This document shows, piece after piece, positions 38,914 to 47,186 of a stretch of DNA of 64,000 nucleotides. Both the position numbers and the translations under genes were made by a program. The stretch's first letter is position 1. Every line of letters starts with the position of its first letter. This DNA is from an uncultured Gemmatimonadota bacterium (GTDB taxonomy: Bacteria > Gemmatimonadota > Gemmatimonadetes > Gemmatimonadales > Gemmatimonadaceae): positions 248,001 to 312,000 of the forward strand of contig CADEFN010000004.1 in the NCBI GenBank assembly GCA_902826615.1, read 5' to 3'. Below the pieces are notes generated by a model. It was not told the origin of the DNA. It saw nothing but the letters and a program-made list of their open reading frames with translations, and made no database searches.

Positions 38914-39222
38914 ATGCGTGGCGTGATGGTGGTGGTGGGGATTCTGGTGACGTGGCGCGTCACGCATCTCGTCGTCGCGGAGGACGGACCATGGAACATC
39001 GTGGCCCGCCTCCGCGGCGCGGCCGGAGCCGGCTTCTGGGGACAACTGATGGACTGTTTCTACTGTGCGAGCCTGTGGGTGGCCTTTCCCGTGGCGGGCT
39101 GGATCGGGGAGGAGTGGGGAGCACGGCTGCTGCTGTGGCCGGCGCTCTCGGGAGGGGCCATCCTGCTCGAACGCCTCGTGCCCGACCGGCAGGCCGGTGC
39201 ACCAACAACCAACGGAGGGTAA
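38914..39222 (+). CDS. DUF1360-family membrane protein
   Basis: A 102-residue protein with hydrophobic segments at about 4-20, 47-63 and 70-85. The features TWRVTHLVVAEDGPWNIVARLRG, followed by LMDCFYCASLWVAFPVA with its CxxC pair, match the DUF1360 family. The family occurs in Bacillus and in phage-like or envelope-related gene groups; its function is unknown. It begins 13 bases after the Trp/Cys-rich gene and 4 bases before the MCCG gene, so the three form one unit. The CFYC pair could bind a metal or form a disulfide; this is inference. Confidence 0.75.
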   Translation: MRGVMVVVGILVTWRVTHLVVAEDGPWNIVARLRGAAGAGFWGQLMDCFYCASLWVAFPVAGWIGEEWGARLLLWPALSGGAILLERLVPDRQAGAPTTNGG

Positions 39223-39226
39223 CATC

Positions 39227-39475
39227 ATGTGTTGTGGCAGCAACCGGGCCGCGGCGCGCGCTGCGGCCGTGGCCGCCCAGCCGGTCCTGGGCTCGCCTGC
39301 ACCGCGGCCGTCGGGCGTGAGCATGTTCGAGCTCGTCCGCGGGGGCGAGGCGACATTACGCGGCGCCGTCACCGGCCGCCTCTACCACTTTGCGCACGCC
39401 GGAGCACGCCTCCGGGTGGATCCGCGGGACGAGGGAGGCCTGCTGGGCGATCCTCGCCTGCACGCAGTTCGTTAG
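39227..39475 (+). CDS. Small MCCG-start protein, phage-like
   Basis: An 82-residue protein beginning MCCGSNRAAARAA, with an Ala/Pro-rich linker and a C-terminal block FELVRGGEATLRGAVTGRLY, then HFAHAGARLRVDPRDEGGL. From memory, this C-terminal pattern (G-x-V-T-G-R, then V-D-x-R-D) resembles small proteins encoded in tailed-phage structural regions; this needs a search to confirm. GGAGGG lies 8 bases before the ATG, and the start is 4 bases after the DUF1360 stop. Its stop codon lies within a GTTAGGC motif. The frame extends upstream to 39065 but that part only shadows DUF1360. Confidence 0.65.
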   Translation: MCCGSNRAAARAAAVAAQPVLGSPAPRPSGVSMFELVRGGEATLRGAVTGRLYHFAHAGARLRVDPRDEGGLLGDPRLHAVR

Positions 39476-39570
39476 GCAAGGGCCGCCGACGCACCACAAT
39501 CGCGCGACGTACACTGCCACGCGCCACGAGCCATCGGGAGTGACGCGGCGGCCGTGGCGCGCACGACCAC

Positions 39571-39696
39571 TCAGCGCTTGAGCGCCTTGGTCAATGGTGG
39601 AGCCGCCTTTGCTGCCGCGGCGGCCTTCACGTCCTTCTTCTGGGTGATATCCTGCTGTTTCTTGCGTTCCTTGGATCGTGGAGACTTGTCGCCCAT
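39571..39696 (-). CDS. Very small basic MGDKSP protein
   Basis: A 41-residue Lys-rich protein, MGDKSPRSKERKKQQDI followed by an Ala/Lys-rich tail ending TKALKR. Short proteins starting MGDKSPKSK occur widely in bacteria as conserved hypotheticals; no function is established to my knowledge. The start at 39696 is set by that conserved N-terminus; the longer frame to 39813 is not supported. It converges on the MCCG gene. A charged, probably disordered protein that could bind nucleic acid or ribosome; this is inference. Confidence 0.7.
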   Translation of the reverse strand: MGDKSPRSKERKKQQDITQKKDVKAAAAAKAAPPLTKALKR

Positions 39697-39936
39697 TGGA
39701 GTCCGCCGGTGTTCGAGGAAGGGGCCGGAAACACGGCCAGCGCCCTGATACGGCACCGGTGTGCGCGCGGGTGAACTCACCACGTGCCGTAGCCCACTGG
39801 AGGTTACCCGCACCGAAGTGAGCCCACCAGTGCCGCTGCACGCATTCCTGCAATTTTCTTTTGGGTAGCGCGGGGGGACCTAGGCACTCACCACAACCCG
39901 CGTGAGTCTGACGAAGCATGGTGAAGACGCGTTCGA

Positions 39937-39973
39937 GTGATGCAGGGAGACCGGACACACCTCCCTGCATCAC
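39937..39973 (-). terminator. Hairpin after haloperoxidase gene
   Basis: A perfect 13-bp stem (39937-39949 with 39961-39973) with an 11-nt loop, just past the stop codon at 39985 on the minus strand. No T-tract is seen. The stretch 39697-39936 holds no other recognisable gene. Confidence 0.6.
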
Positions 39974-39984
39974 CTGCCCCGCGC

Positions 39985-41367
39985 TTAGCGCGGCGCCAGC
40001 GCTCTGGACACGAAGCGGCCCACCGCTCGTCCCTGCTCCAGCCCTTCGTTCGCAGCCTCACGGAAATGGAAGCCGACGTACACCCGTGATACCGCATTCT
40101 CGCGCGCTGCGTCGGCAAGCGATGGGAACCCACGACTCACTCCCGGCAGCGTGGTGCTGGTGGCAGTGAATGGTCCCGATGCACGCCCCAGCGCTTCGCG
40201 CACAATGACCGACGCGGCCCCACCAGCGCTCGCGTGTGCACTCGGCCAGTCCGGCACGGGCGGTGTCGGGAACGCCAGCACCTGCCAACCGGCCTGTGGC
40301 GACGTGGAGGGATTCCCATCGGTGCCGGCAAGCTCGATCGCCGAGACCGGACGCCAGAAGTTGTAGTGGTACTTTGACTCGAGGGTGGTGGCGTACACGT
40401 CGAACTCTCCCATTTGCAGCAGCGCAAAGAGGCGCGCCGCATCCCAGGCATTCAGCGTGTTGGCCGATACCAGTGTTCGAGCAATCCGATTCCACGCGGT
40501 GGGGGAATTCTCGATCCAGAAGTTGGCGATGCGTGTTTGCTCTGCTGACCTGGCGGCGCAGCCGACGCAGCCAAGGGCTTTGACCTCGTTGAAGTCACGT
40601 GTGTAGCCGTTGGTGAGAACCGCATCGGAGTTGGTCGCCGCGCCGTACGGCGCACGGGAGCGGAAGTGTGAGGTCGAAGGGACGAGGAATGGCGTCACAC
40701 TGATGCCCCAGACAGAGGCGTCCGCAAATCCCCCCGTGCCGAAGAAGTCGAAGCCCGGTGTGTTGAACGGGAAGGTGAACTGGTAGTCGCCCGGAGCGTG
40801 TCCCGGTGTGTAGGGTGCCACACCACCGCCGGCAGTGCCATCACTTGCCCGGCGCGCCAGGATGGCCGCGGCCGCACGCTGCCCGACCGCGATCCCCGCC
40901 GGAAGCCCGCTCTGCCCGGCCAGGTTGGCCATTTCTGCCGCATACCAGGCATCGGTACTCACCTGGGCACCGGGGGCAGCACCGACGATGGCATCATGGG
41001 CGGCGGTGAGAGCCGCCGCGACGGGATGCGCCCCCTGGTCCACGGGCCCAGTGTCAGCGTAACGGTCGTATCGGGGACGGACTCCATTGAGCGCGTCGTG
41101 GATCGCCGTGTTGGCAATGGCATACAGCCGTGCTTCGACAAAGGGCGGAAGAGGCGCGCCCACCGGAACGAGGGTTGGCGCCGCGTCGACGGCTTGCGCA
41201 TTGCCCGACAGCACGGCTGCCAGGGTACCCGCAACGGGGGCGGCGGCAGAGACGTCGAGGGGGGCGTCCGCTGGTCGCCAAGCTGCAGTGGGGACGTCCG
41301 CTGAGCAGGCACTCAACAAGACGGTGAGAGCGAGCACGAGACGGGAGGTTGGAGTGTTCCGGGACAT
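39985..41367 (-). CDS. Vanadium-dependent haloperoxidase/PAP2-type lipoprotein
   Basis: A 460-residue lipoprotein (lipobox VLLSAC, Cys21). The three phosphate/vanadate-binding motifs of the PAP2/vanadium haloperoxidase superfamily are visible: KYHYNFWRPV near 331-340, PDWPSAHASAGGAA near 370-383 (PSAH in place of the usual PSGH), and SRVYVGFHFREA near 425-437, with the catalytic His. FxxP-like and CxxC (LGCVGC) features precede them. It could oxidise halides with peroxide or hydrolyse phosphoesters; the FWRP form and overall layout favour the haloperoxidase branch. The start at 41367 has GAGG at a good distance; an ATG at 41379 adds four residues. It is divergent from the SARP-TPR regulator, with about 160 bases between the start codons. 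Confidence 0.88.
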   Translation of the reverse strand: MSRNTPTSRLVLALTVLLSACSADVPTAAWRPADAPLDVSAAAPVAGTLAAVLSGNAQAVDAAPTLVPVGAPLPPFVEARLYAIANTAIHDALNGVRPRYDRYADTGPVDQGAHPVAAALTAAHDAIVGAAPGAQVSTDAWYAAEMANLAGQSGLPAGIAVGQRAAAAILARRASDGTAGGGVAPYTPGHAPGDYQFTFPFNTPGFDFFGTGGFADASVWGISVTPFLVPSTSHFRSRAPYGAATNSDAVLTNGYTRDFNEVKALGCVGCAARSAEQTRIANFWIENSPTAWNRIARTLVSANTLNAWDAARLFALLQMGEFDVYATTLESKYHYNFWRPVSAIELAGTDGNPSTSPQAGWQVLAFPTPPVPDWPSAHASAGGAASVIVREALGRASGPFTATSTTLPGVSRGFPSLADAARENAVSRVYVGFHFREAANEGLEQGRAVGRFVSRALAPR

Positions 41368-41526
41368 GACGTACCTCATGGTGTGATGGAGGAGCTTGAC
41401 CTGCAGAGGCACCATGATCGATTCACGTGAGAGAGCCGTGATACGACTGCGTGATGGCCGTGAGCTGTACGCCTCACGGGGGCAGCGCCCTTCCTGCACC
41501 TCGGGGCTGCTCCTACCTTGTCGCCC

Positions 41527-43860
41527 ATGCTGCAGCTTCGAATGCTTGGTGAAGTCAGGCTGGCCGACGAAAATGGCGGCGAGTTTGACGCACTCCTGCG
41601 ACAGCCCAAGCATGTGGCGCTGCTGGCCTACCTGTCGCTTCCTCGCCCAGGCTCCTGGCACCGCCGCGACGCGCTCCTCGGCGTGTTCTGGCCCGATCAT
41701 GACCAGGGCAAGGCACGTTCGGCCCTGCGGAGCGCCCTCTATACGCTGCGGCGTCATCTGCCCGACGGGACGATTCGCGCGCGAGGGGATGAGGAGCTGG
41801 GACTGGATCCCGAGCTGATCAATAGCGACATCGCTCAGGTCGAGGCGTCGCTGGAGGGGGGTCGATACGCCGAGGCGGTCGACGCGTACGCGGGCGACCT
41901 GCTCGCGGGTTATTACGTTCCGGAGGCCCCTGAGTTTGACCGCTGGCTGCAGAGCGAGCGCGAGCGAATCCGTGGTCTCGCAGCCAAGGCCGCGGCCCAT
42001 CTCACGATCGAGCACAGTGACGCCGGCCGCCTCGGTCTGGCGGTGGCAGCCGCCCGTCGAGCGTCGGAGTTGGCACCGGCTGACGAAACGGCGGCACGGC
42101 GCTGGATTTCACTGCTGGACCGAAGTGGTGATCGTGCCGGAGCATTTGCGGTGTACGAGCGGCTACGCGAACAGCTGAACGAGTCCCTCGGAGTTCGACC
42201 GTCCTCGGAAACCGTCGCACTCATGGACGCCATTCGGACGAGGAGCGAGTCTCGCCCCCTTGACGATGACAGCCTCGCCGTCGACGTGCAGAGCACGGAC
42301 AATGTCCCCGGCCGCCCCGTTCCTTCGTCACCTGAGAAAGTCGCTCCGATACAGCAAGGAGTTGGAGACAAGGTGTCCGCGTCTCCTGCGCCAGGCCCGC
42401 GAGCCCTTCGCACGCACTCGCGGTGGATGTGGCTCGCGCTGCCCGTCATTGGAGTGCTTGCCTGGCTTGTCGCACGCGGGCGGACATCGCCGGATCCTGC
42501 GCCGACCCTCGTCGTGTATCCGATGCGCAACGAAACCGGGAACGCGACGCTGGCCTATCTGGCGTCAGGGATCGCTGATGGTGTGGGCCGACGCCTGGAC
42601 GGGGTGGGTGGCATCGTCATTCGTTCAAGTGCACGAGCAACGCTCGCGGACACAACCGGACCCGACCTCACTCGGCTGGGTTCAGACCTTCGTCGCACCT
42701 TTGTACTCGAGAGCTGGCTGCGCTCGAGAGGAGACACCCTCGAACTTCGGGCCGCCGTGCTCAACGCGGAGACGGGTCGGCGTGAAGAGGCAACCACGGT
42801 CTCATTCTCGCTGGCGGGGCTCAGCAATGCAGAAAGCCGAGTGGCGGCCGCGGTGGGAGCGACATTGCTTCGTCGGCGCGTGATACCCAAGGAAGAGTCT
42901 GACCGCATCGACGCAGAATCGTACCGGCTTACGCTGCTCGGGCTCTTCTTCCTGAACACCAGGCTGCGGCCTGATACGGCGCGAGCCCACTTTGAGGCAG
43001 CCATCGCGCGCGATCCGCGAAACGCGAGAGCGTGGGCAGGCATCTCGTCCTTCTGGATGTCAGCCGCGAACGGCGACCGCCTGCCCCCGGACGAGGCGGT
43101 GCGGGCAGGAACACACGCGGCCCAGCAGGCGCTGGCTCAGGATCCGCGGCAGGGCTCCGCGCTGGCCAATCTCGGAATGGCTATTGCCATCAGGGACCTG
43201 CGTTTGGAGCCAGCGCTTGCACTCGTCGATTCGGCCATCTCGGTCGAGCCATCGAACACGGAGGCATGGCTGCTCAAGTCGGTGCTGCTTCGCCACGCCC
43301 ACCGATTCGATGAGGCGCGGGATGCCATCCGTTTTGCACAACACCTGGATCCGTTCTCCGAGCTTTACCGTGGACGGGAGGTGATACTGCACTTTTGCGC
43401 TGGTCGTCCGGCAGACGCGTTGTCCCTGCTGGAAACGCAACTCGAGGCGAGACCACGTGAAACGGAAGCGCTGGAAGGCGCGCGACGCGCGCTGGCCATG
43501 CTGGGGCGTTACGACGATGCACTCGATATGTGGCGCCGTCTGGCCGAAGCAGAGGGAGATACCGTCATGCAAAGGCGACTCGATGGCGTGCGTGGAAAGG
43601 CGGGCTACTACGACCTGACCCATACCGACGGGCGCACAGAAATGGCGAGGCTGCAACGTCTGCCCCGCGCGAGCACGTTGCGCATGGGTCTCGCGGCCCT
43701 GCTGGCGGGTGACAGCGCGACCGGCTTCCGCGCCCTGCGTCAGCTGGAGCAGGAACGTTCCATTGCACTACATCGCATGAGTTGCCCGCCAGCTGTTGAT
43801 GAATTCCGGGATACTCCGACCTTCAAGGCGCTCCTGCAACGGGTCGGTCCACTCCGCTGA
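41527..43860 (+). CDS. Membrane-bound SARP/BTAD regulator with TPR domain
   Basis: A 777-residue protein. Residues 1-95 form an OmpR-like winged helix (MLQLRMLGEVRL, FWPDHDQGKARSALRSALYTLRRHL) and about 96-245 the bacterial transcriptional activator domain with TPR-like helices, as in SARP regulators. A single transmembrane helix (about 300-317) follows, then a TolB-N-like segment (PTLVVYPMRNETGNATLAYLASGIADGV) and several TPRs (AHFEAAIARDPRNARAWAGI, VDSAISVEPSNTEAWLLKSV). The DNA-binding part is cytoplasmic, and the TPR part probably faces the periplasm, so it may couple an envelope signal to transcription. Such fusions are frequent in Gemmatimonadota. The ATG at 41527 is preferred to the TTG at 41518. 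It lies between a divergent haloperoxidase gene and a convergent TonB-dependent receptor, which are candidate targets. Confidence 0.88.
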   Translation: MLQLRMLGEVRLADENGGEFDALLRQPKHVALLAYLSLPRPGSWHRRDALLGVFWPDHDQGKARSALRSALYTLRRHLPDGTIRARGDEELGLDPELINSDIAQVEASLEGGRYAEAVDAYAGDLLAGYYVPEAPEFDRWLQSERERIRGLAAKAAAHLTIEHSDAGRLGLAVAAARRASELAPADETAARRWISLLDRSGDRAGAFAVYERLREQLNESLGVRPSSETVALMDAIRTRSESRPLDDDSLAVDVQSTDNVPGRPVPSSPEKVAPIQQGVGDKVSASPAPGPRALRTHSRWMWLALPVIGVLAWLVARGRTSPDPAPTLVVYPMRNETGNATLAYLASGIADGVGRRLDGVGGIVIRSSARATLADTTGPDLTRLGSDLRRTFVLESWLRSRGDTLELRAAVLNAETGRREEATTVSFSLAGLSNAESRVAAAVGATLLRRRVIPKEESDRIDAESYRLTLLGLFFLNTRLRPDTARAHFEAAIARDPRNARAWAGISSFWMSAANGDRLPPDEAVRAGTHAAQQALAQDPRQGSALANLGMAIAIRDLRLEPALALVDSAISVEPSNTEAWLLKSVLLRHAHRFDEARDAIRFAQHLDPFSELYRGREVILHFCAGRPADALSLLETQLEARPRETEALEGARRALAMLGRYDDALDMWRRLAEAEGDTVMQRRLDGVRGKAGYYDLTHTDGRTEMARLQRLPRASTLRMGLAALLAGDSATGFRALRQLEQERSIALHRMSCPPAVDEFRDTPTFKALLQRVGPLR

Positions 43861-43895
43861 GTCGGGCTGCATTCATTGGTTTGCGTCGTTGCGCC

Positions 43896-46800
43896 CTATT
43901 GCACCCGCGCGCCAATCTGCAAACGCCATTTGGAGTCGTCGGGGACGGCGCGGCGACGCGACGGCAACGCAGCCACGCCGGCGCGCGCGGGGACGGCGTA
44001 CACAGGCCGGTTCCGCACCACGTCCCACCCCGTCACGTTGAGCAGCGGCACATCCTCACGAGCCGATGTCTCGCGCACGATGCCCCACTGCGACCGCAGC
44101 GCGTTGAGCACATTGAACAGATCGGCATCCAGCTCCACCCGCCGGTTGCCAGGCAGACGGATCGCGCGTGTCAGGCGCAGATCCAGCATCTGCACTGCCG
44201 GGTTTCGGCAGCTGTTGCGTGTCATCAACCGCCCGCGCGCCCGCTGCAGGCAGGACTCCTCGCGAATGAAGCGGTCCAGATCGCGAAACAGCGCTGGCGT
44301 TGAAAGCGAAATGTCGCTCGAATCTCTCGGGATCCATGCCAGGTCGTTGCGGGTGCCACTGTCGGCATTCACGTCGGCATTCACCGTGTAGGCGTAGGGA
44401 AGCCCTGACCGCAGTCGATACAGCAGCGTCATGGTGGTGCGGGATCCCAGGGGGAGGACACCCACGGCAACGACGGTGTGGGGCACGTCGCGCCCGGAGC
44501 GACGCAAGGCGCGTTGCTCGAGGCTCCCGTCGACCGGATTGTTGCGAAACATGAGGAGTCCGTTGTTGCCGACGACGCTCATGACGTCCTGCGCGCGCGA
44601 CCAGGTGTAACTCAGCTGCGTCAGACCACGGTCACCCCATGCACGACGGGCCGCCATCGTCACCAGGGAGGACCGCTCGCCAGAGACATTGCCAATACGA
44701 TAGACGGGGCCATAGGCAATATCGCGTCGCGCGACTCGCGCCGCCCCGTTCGACGCAAGACTGCCATACATGGCACGCCCTTCCGCGGTGACACCCAGCG
44801 GCACGAGGTTGTCGTCTGTGATCACCAGGTTGTCGCGCGAGCGCGTGGTGACCAGGTCTACCGTGGCCCGCACGCCAAGCCCCACGTCGCGTTCAATCCC
44901 CGCTGCAAACCTGGTGACCTGCTGCATCCGGAACCCGGGGTCGAACCAGGTAACACTCGGGATGGTCCGGACGCCCTGCGTGAGACAGTTCGTCGGAAGG
45001 GCATCGATGTCGACGGTCGCGGGTGGCACGCTCCCCGCTGTCCGGCAGGTGAGTGTGGTGCTCTGCTGCCCGGTGCCCGAGAACGCGTTCCCCAGCCAGG
45101 CGAGCGGGAGTCGTCCGACAAACGTTCCGATGCCGGCACGGAGCACCGTGTGTTGCGCCACCCTCGGCGCCCAGGTCAGGCTCACGCGCGGTGCGGCCGC
45201 CCCATAGCTGGAGGGAAAGCGTCCGGTGTCGATGTTGCCGAGTGCCGCTCTCGCCGCGAGGTCTGCATTGGTGGGCGGCTGGTTCGACCGTGAGTGATCG
45301 TATCGAAGGCCCGCGGCAAGGGACAATCCGTCGGTGAGCTGCCATTCGTCCTGCGCATAGACTGACAACAGCGTGGAGTTGATCCGTGCGCGAGGGCCCC
45401 CGTTGAGCGGGAGGGCGACCTCGTACAATGAGGGGGCGGCGCGAGCGAACGCATCGACACTCGGGTACGTCCACACACCCCACGCCCCTCGCACAAAGTT
45501 GTCGTCGGTGCGCACGAGGAGATTCTGCGTGCCAAGTGTGATGAGGTGCGACCCCAGCGACAGCATGGTGTTGCTGGTGGCTTCCACACTGCGATACGCA
45601 GTCCTGGTTCCCTGGGCCGACACCACTGAGCCAGCTGCAATGTAGTTGTTGCCGACATCACCCCGGATGAGAAAGAGGGGCGTGCGCTGTCGTGAATCGC
45701 CGGCATCACGAACGGACGAGACACTGAGAATCCCCTCATGGGTCACCCGCGACCAGTTGCTCACGGCTTTCAGCAGTCCGGTATTGGTGCGCGTGCTCGA
45801 CTCACTTCCGCTGCGCGATAGCTGGAAGCCGTCACTGACCTGCGAGTTGCGGACGCCCCGCGCGAGTCCCTCGGACCGGGCGGTGAGGGAGGCATGGCTC
45901 AGGGTAATCGCGTGCCGCGCGGAAGCCTGCCACGACAACTTGAGAAAGGTGTTCGCGTTGGGCTGGCCCAGCTGCACGTCATCCGCGGTGCCGGGGTCGA
46001 AGCCCAACTGCGAACGCACCAGGCTCCGCACACTGTCCGTCGTGGCCCGAGAAATACCGGTGGAAGGATCAGCAACCGGGTTGTCCTGATAGAGACGCGT
46101 ACGCGTTTCCCGTTCGGCAAGCCCGAAGTAGTACAGCCGCCCTGGCACGATGGGCCCACCGCTACTGAAACCAAGCTGGAGTTGCTCGGCGGCGCTTCCC
46201 AGGGCACCAGCGGTGTCGCGCCCGGTGAGGCTCGAACGCGAATACAAGGAGTAGACGCGATGTTGTCGCCGGTTGGTGCCAGACTTCGTCGCCGCCGAAA
46301 TCAGGCCACCGGTGAACCACCCGTATCGCACGTCGAAGGGGGCGACGCTCACGCGCAGTTCCTCGATCGCTTCAATGGATGTGGAACGCCCCCCGGTGTT
46401 GGCCCCAGGGGTGATGCCGGTTCCAAATAGGTCATTTGCGGCCGCACCGTCCACAAGAATGCTGTTGAACCGGAAGTGCTGACCGCCGATGGACGGGGTC
46501 CTGCCAAGGGCCTGTCCGGTGAGAGGGAGAAGGCCCGTGAAGTCGCGATTGAGCACGGGAACGTGGCGCACCTGATTCGCATCAATGACCGCGCTGGCGC
46601 CCCCATGACTCAGGTCACGCGCCGCGCCACCTCTTACGAGCACTCCCGGTAACGTGGAGGCGTCCGCGCCCTCGAGAGCGACCTCCACGAGCAGCCGATC
46701 CCCCAGTCGTGCCAGCACGTCCTCCACGCTCGCCGGCTTGAACCCAATTACACGAACCACCGCTCGATACCTGCCGACGTCGAGAGCCTGAAAGCGGGCG

Positions 46801-47024
46801 AACCCATCTCGCCCGGTCCGAATGGTGCGCGTAGCACCCGTCGCATACGAACCGAGGTCGACTGCCGCGTCAGCGACGGGTGTACCCCCTACGGATACGT
46901 GGATGTGCACGGAGGCGCCCGTGGGCCCCTGGGCGGCCAACGGGAAAGACCATGAGACCATCCAGAGCAAAGCTGTTCGTATCAACCGGGCTTGGGTCGC
47001 TGCTCGCGCGCATGCAGAACGCAT
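43896..47024 (-). CDS. Oar-like TonB-dependent receptor
   Basis: A 1042-residue outer-membrane receptor with a signal peptide (LIRTALLWMVSWSFPLAAQG). A carboxypeptidase-regulatory-like domain follows (VADAAVDLGSYATGATRTIR). The plug has RDFTGLLPLTGQALGR, FRFNSILVDGAAANDLFG and IEELRVSVAPFDVRYGWFTG; the latter resembles the Oar family of myxobacteria and relatives. The C-terminal barrel is large and ends LQIGARVQ, without a terminal aromatic residue. Oar-type receptors are tied to surface adhesion and protein export or import in Myxococcus; the substrate here is unknown. The ATG at 47024 is used; a TTG at 47060 with AAAGG upstream would add 12 residues. It converges on the SARP-TPR regulator, with 35 bases between stop codons. 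Confidence 0.88.
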   Translation of the reverse strand: MRSACARAATQARLIRTALLWMVSWSFPLAAQGPTGASVHIHVSVGGTPVADAAVDLGSYATGATRTIRTGRDGFARFQALDVGRYRAVVRVIGFKPASVEDVLARLGDRLLVEVALEGADASTLPGVLVRGGAARDLSHGGASAVIDANQVRHVPVLNRDFTGLLPLTGQALGRTPSIGGQHFRFNSILVDGAAANDLFGTGITPGANTGGRSTSIEAIEELRVSVAPFDVRYGWFTGGLISAATKSGTNRRQHRVYSLYSRSSLTGRDTAGALGSAAEQLQLGFSSGGPIVPGRLYYFGLAERETRTRLYQDNPVADPSTGISRATTDSVRSLVRSQLGFDPGTADDVQLGQPNANTFLKLSWQASARHAITLSHASLTARSEGLARGVRNSQVSDGFQLSRSGSESSTRTNTGLLKAVSNWSRVTHEGILSVSSVRDAGDSRQRTPLFLIRGDVGNNYIAAGSVVSAQGTRTAYRSVEATSNTMLSLGSHLITLGTQNLLVRTDDNFVRGAWGVWTYPSVDAFARAAPSLYEVALPLNGGPRARINSTLLSVYAQDEWQLTDGLSLAAGLRYDHSRSNQPPTNADLAARAALGNIDTGRFPSSYGAAAPRVSLTWAPRVAQHTVLRAGIGTFVGRLPLAWLGNAFSGTGQQSTTLTCRTAGSVPPATVDIDALPTNCLTQGVRTIPSVTWFDPGFRMQQVTRFAAGIERDVGLGVRATVDLVTTRSRDNLVITDDNLVPLGVTAEGRAMYGSLASNGAARVARRDIAYGPVYRIGNVSGERSSLVTMAARRAWGDRGLTQLSYTWSRAQDVMSVVGNNGLLMFRNNPVDGSLEQRALRRSGRDVPHTVVAVGVLPLGSRTTMTLLYRLRSGLPYAYTVNADVNADSGTRNDLAWIPRDSSDISLSTPALFRDLDRFIREESCLQRARGRLMTRNSCRNPAVQMLDLRLTRAIRLPGNRRVELDADLFNVLNALRSQWGIVRETSAREDVPLLNVTGWDVVRNRPVYAVPARAGVAALPSRRRAVPDDSKWRLQIGARVQ

Positions 47025-47186
47025 GACGGCCACAGTCGCACGGAGATAAGAGGAACGCAACCCGCCTTTTGATCAGCTCACGGCGCCGTCACCGGCAACT
47101 CACGATTGCCTCACACCTCCGCGCTAGGCTGGTCGTGCGGGAGGCGTATTTCGGCTCGGTCCCTGAGAACACCACGAGGCTCAATA

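Noticed and set aside
41368-42015. N-terminal extension of the haloperoxidase to 42015
   Set aside because: It is antisense to the SARP DNA-binding domain and lies ahead of a clear lipoprotein signal peptide at 41367.
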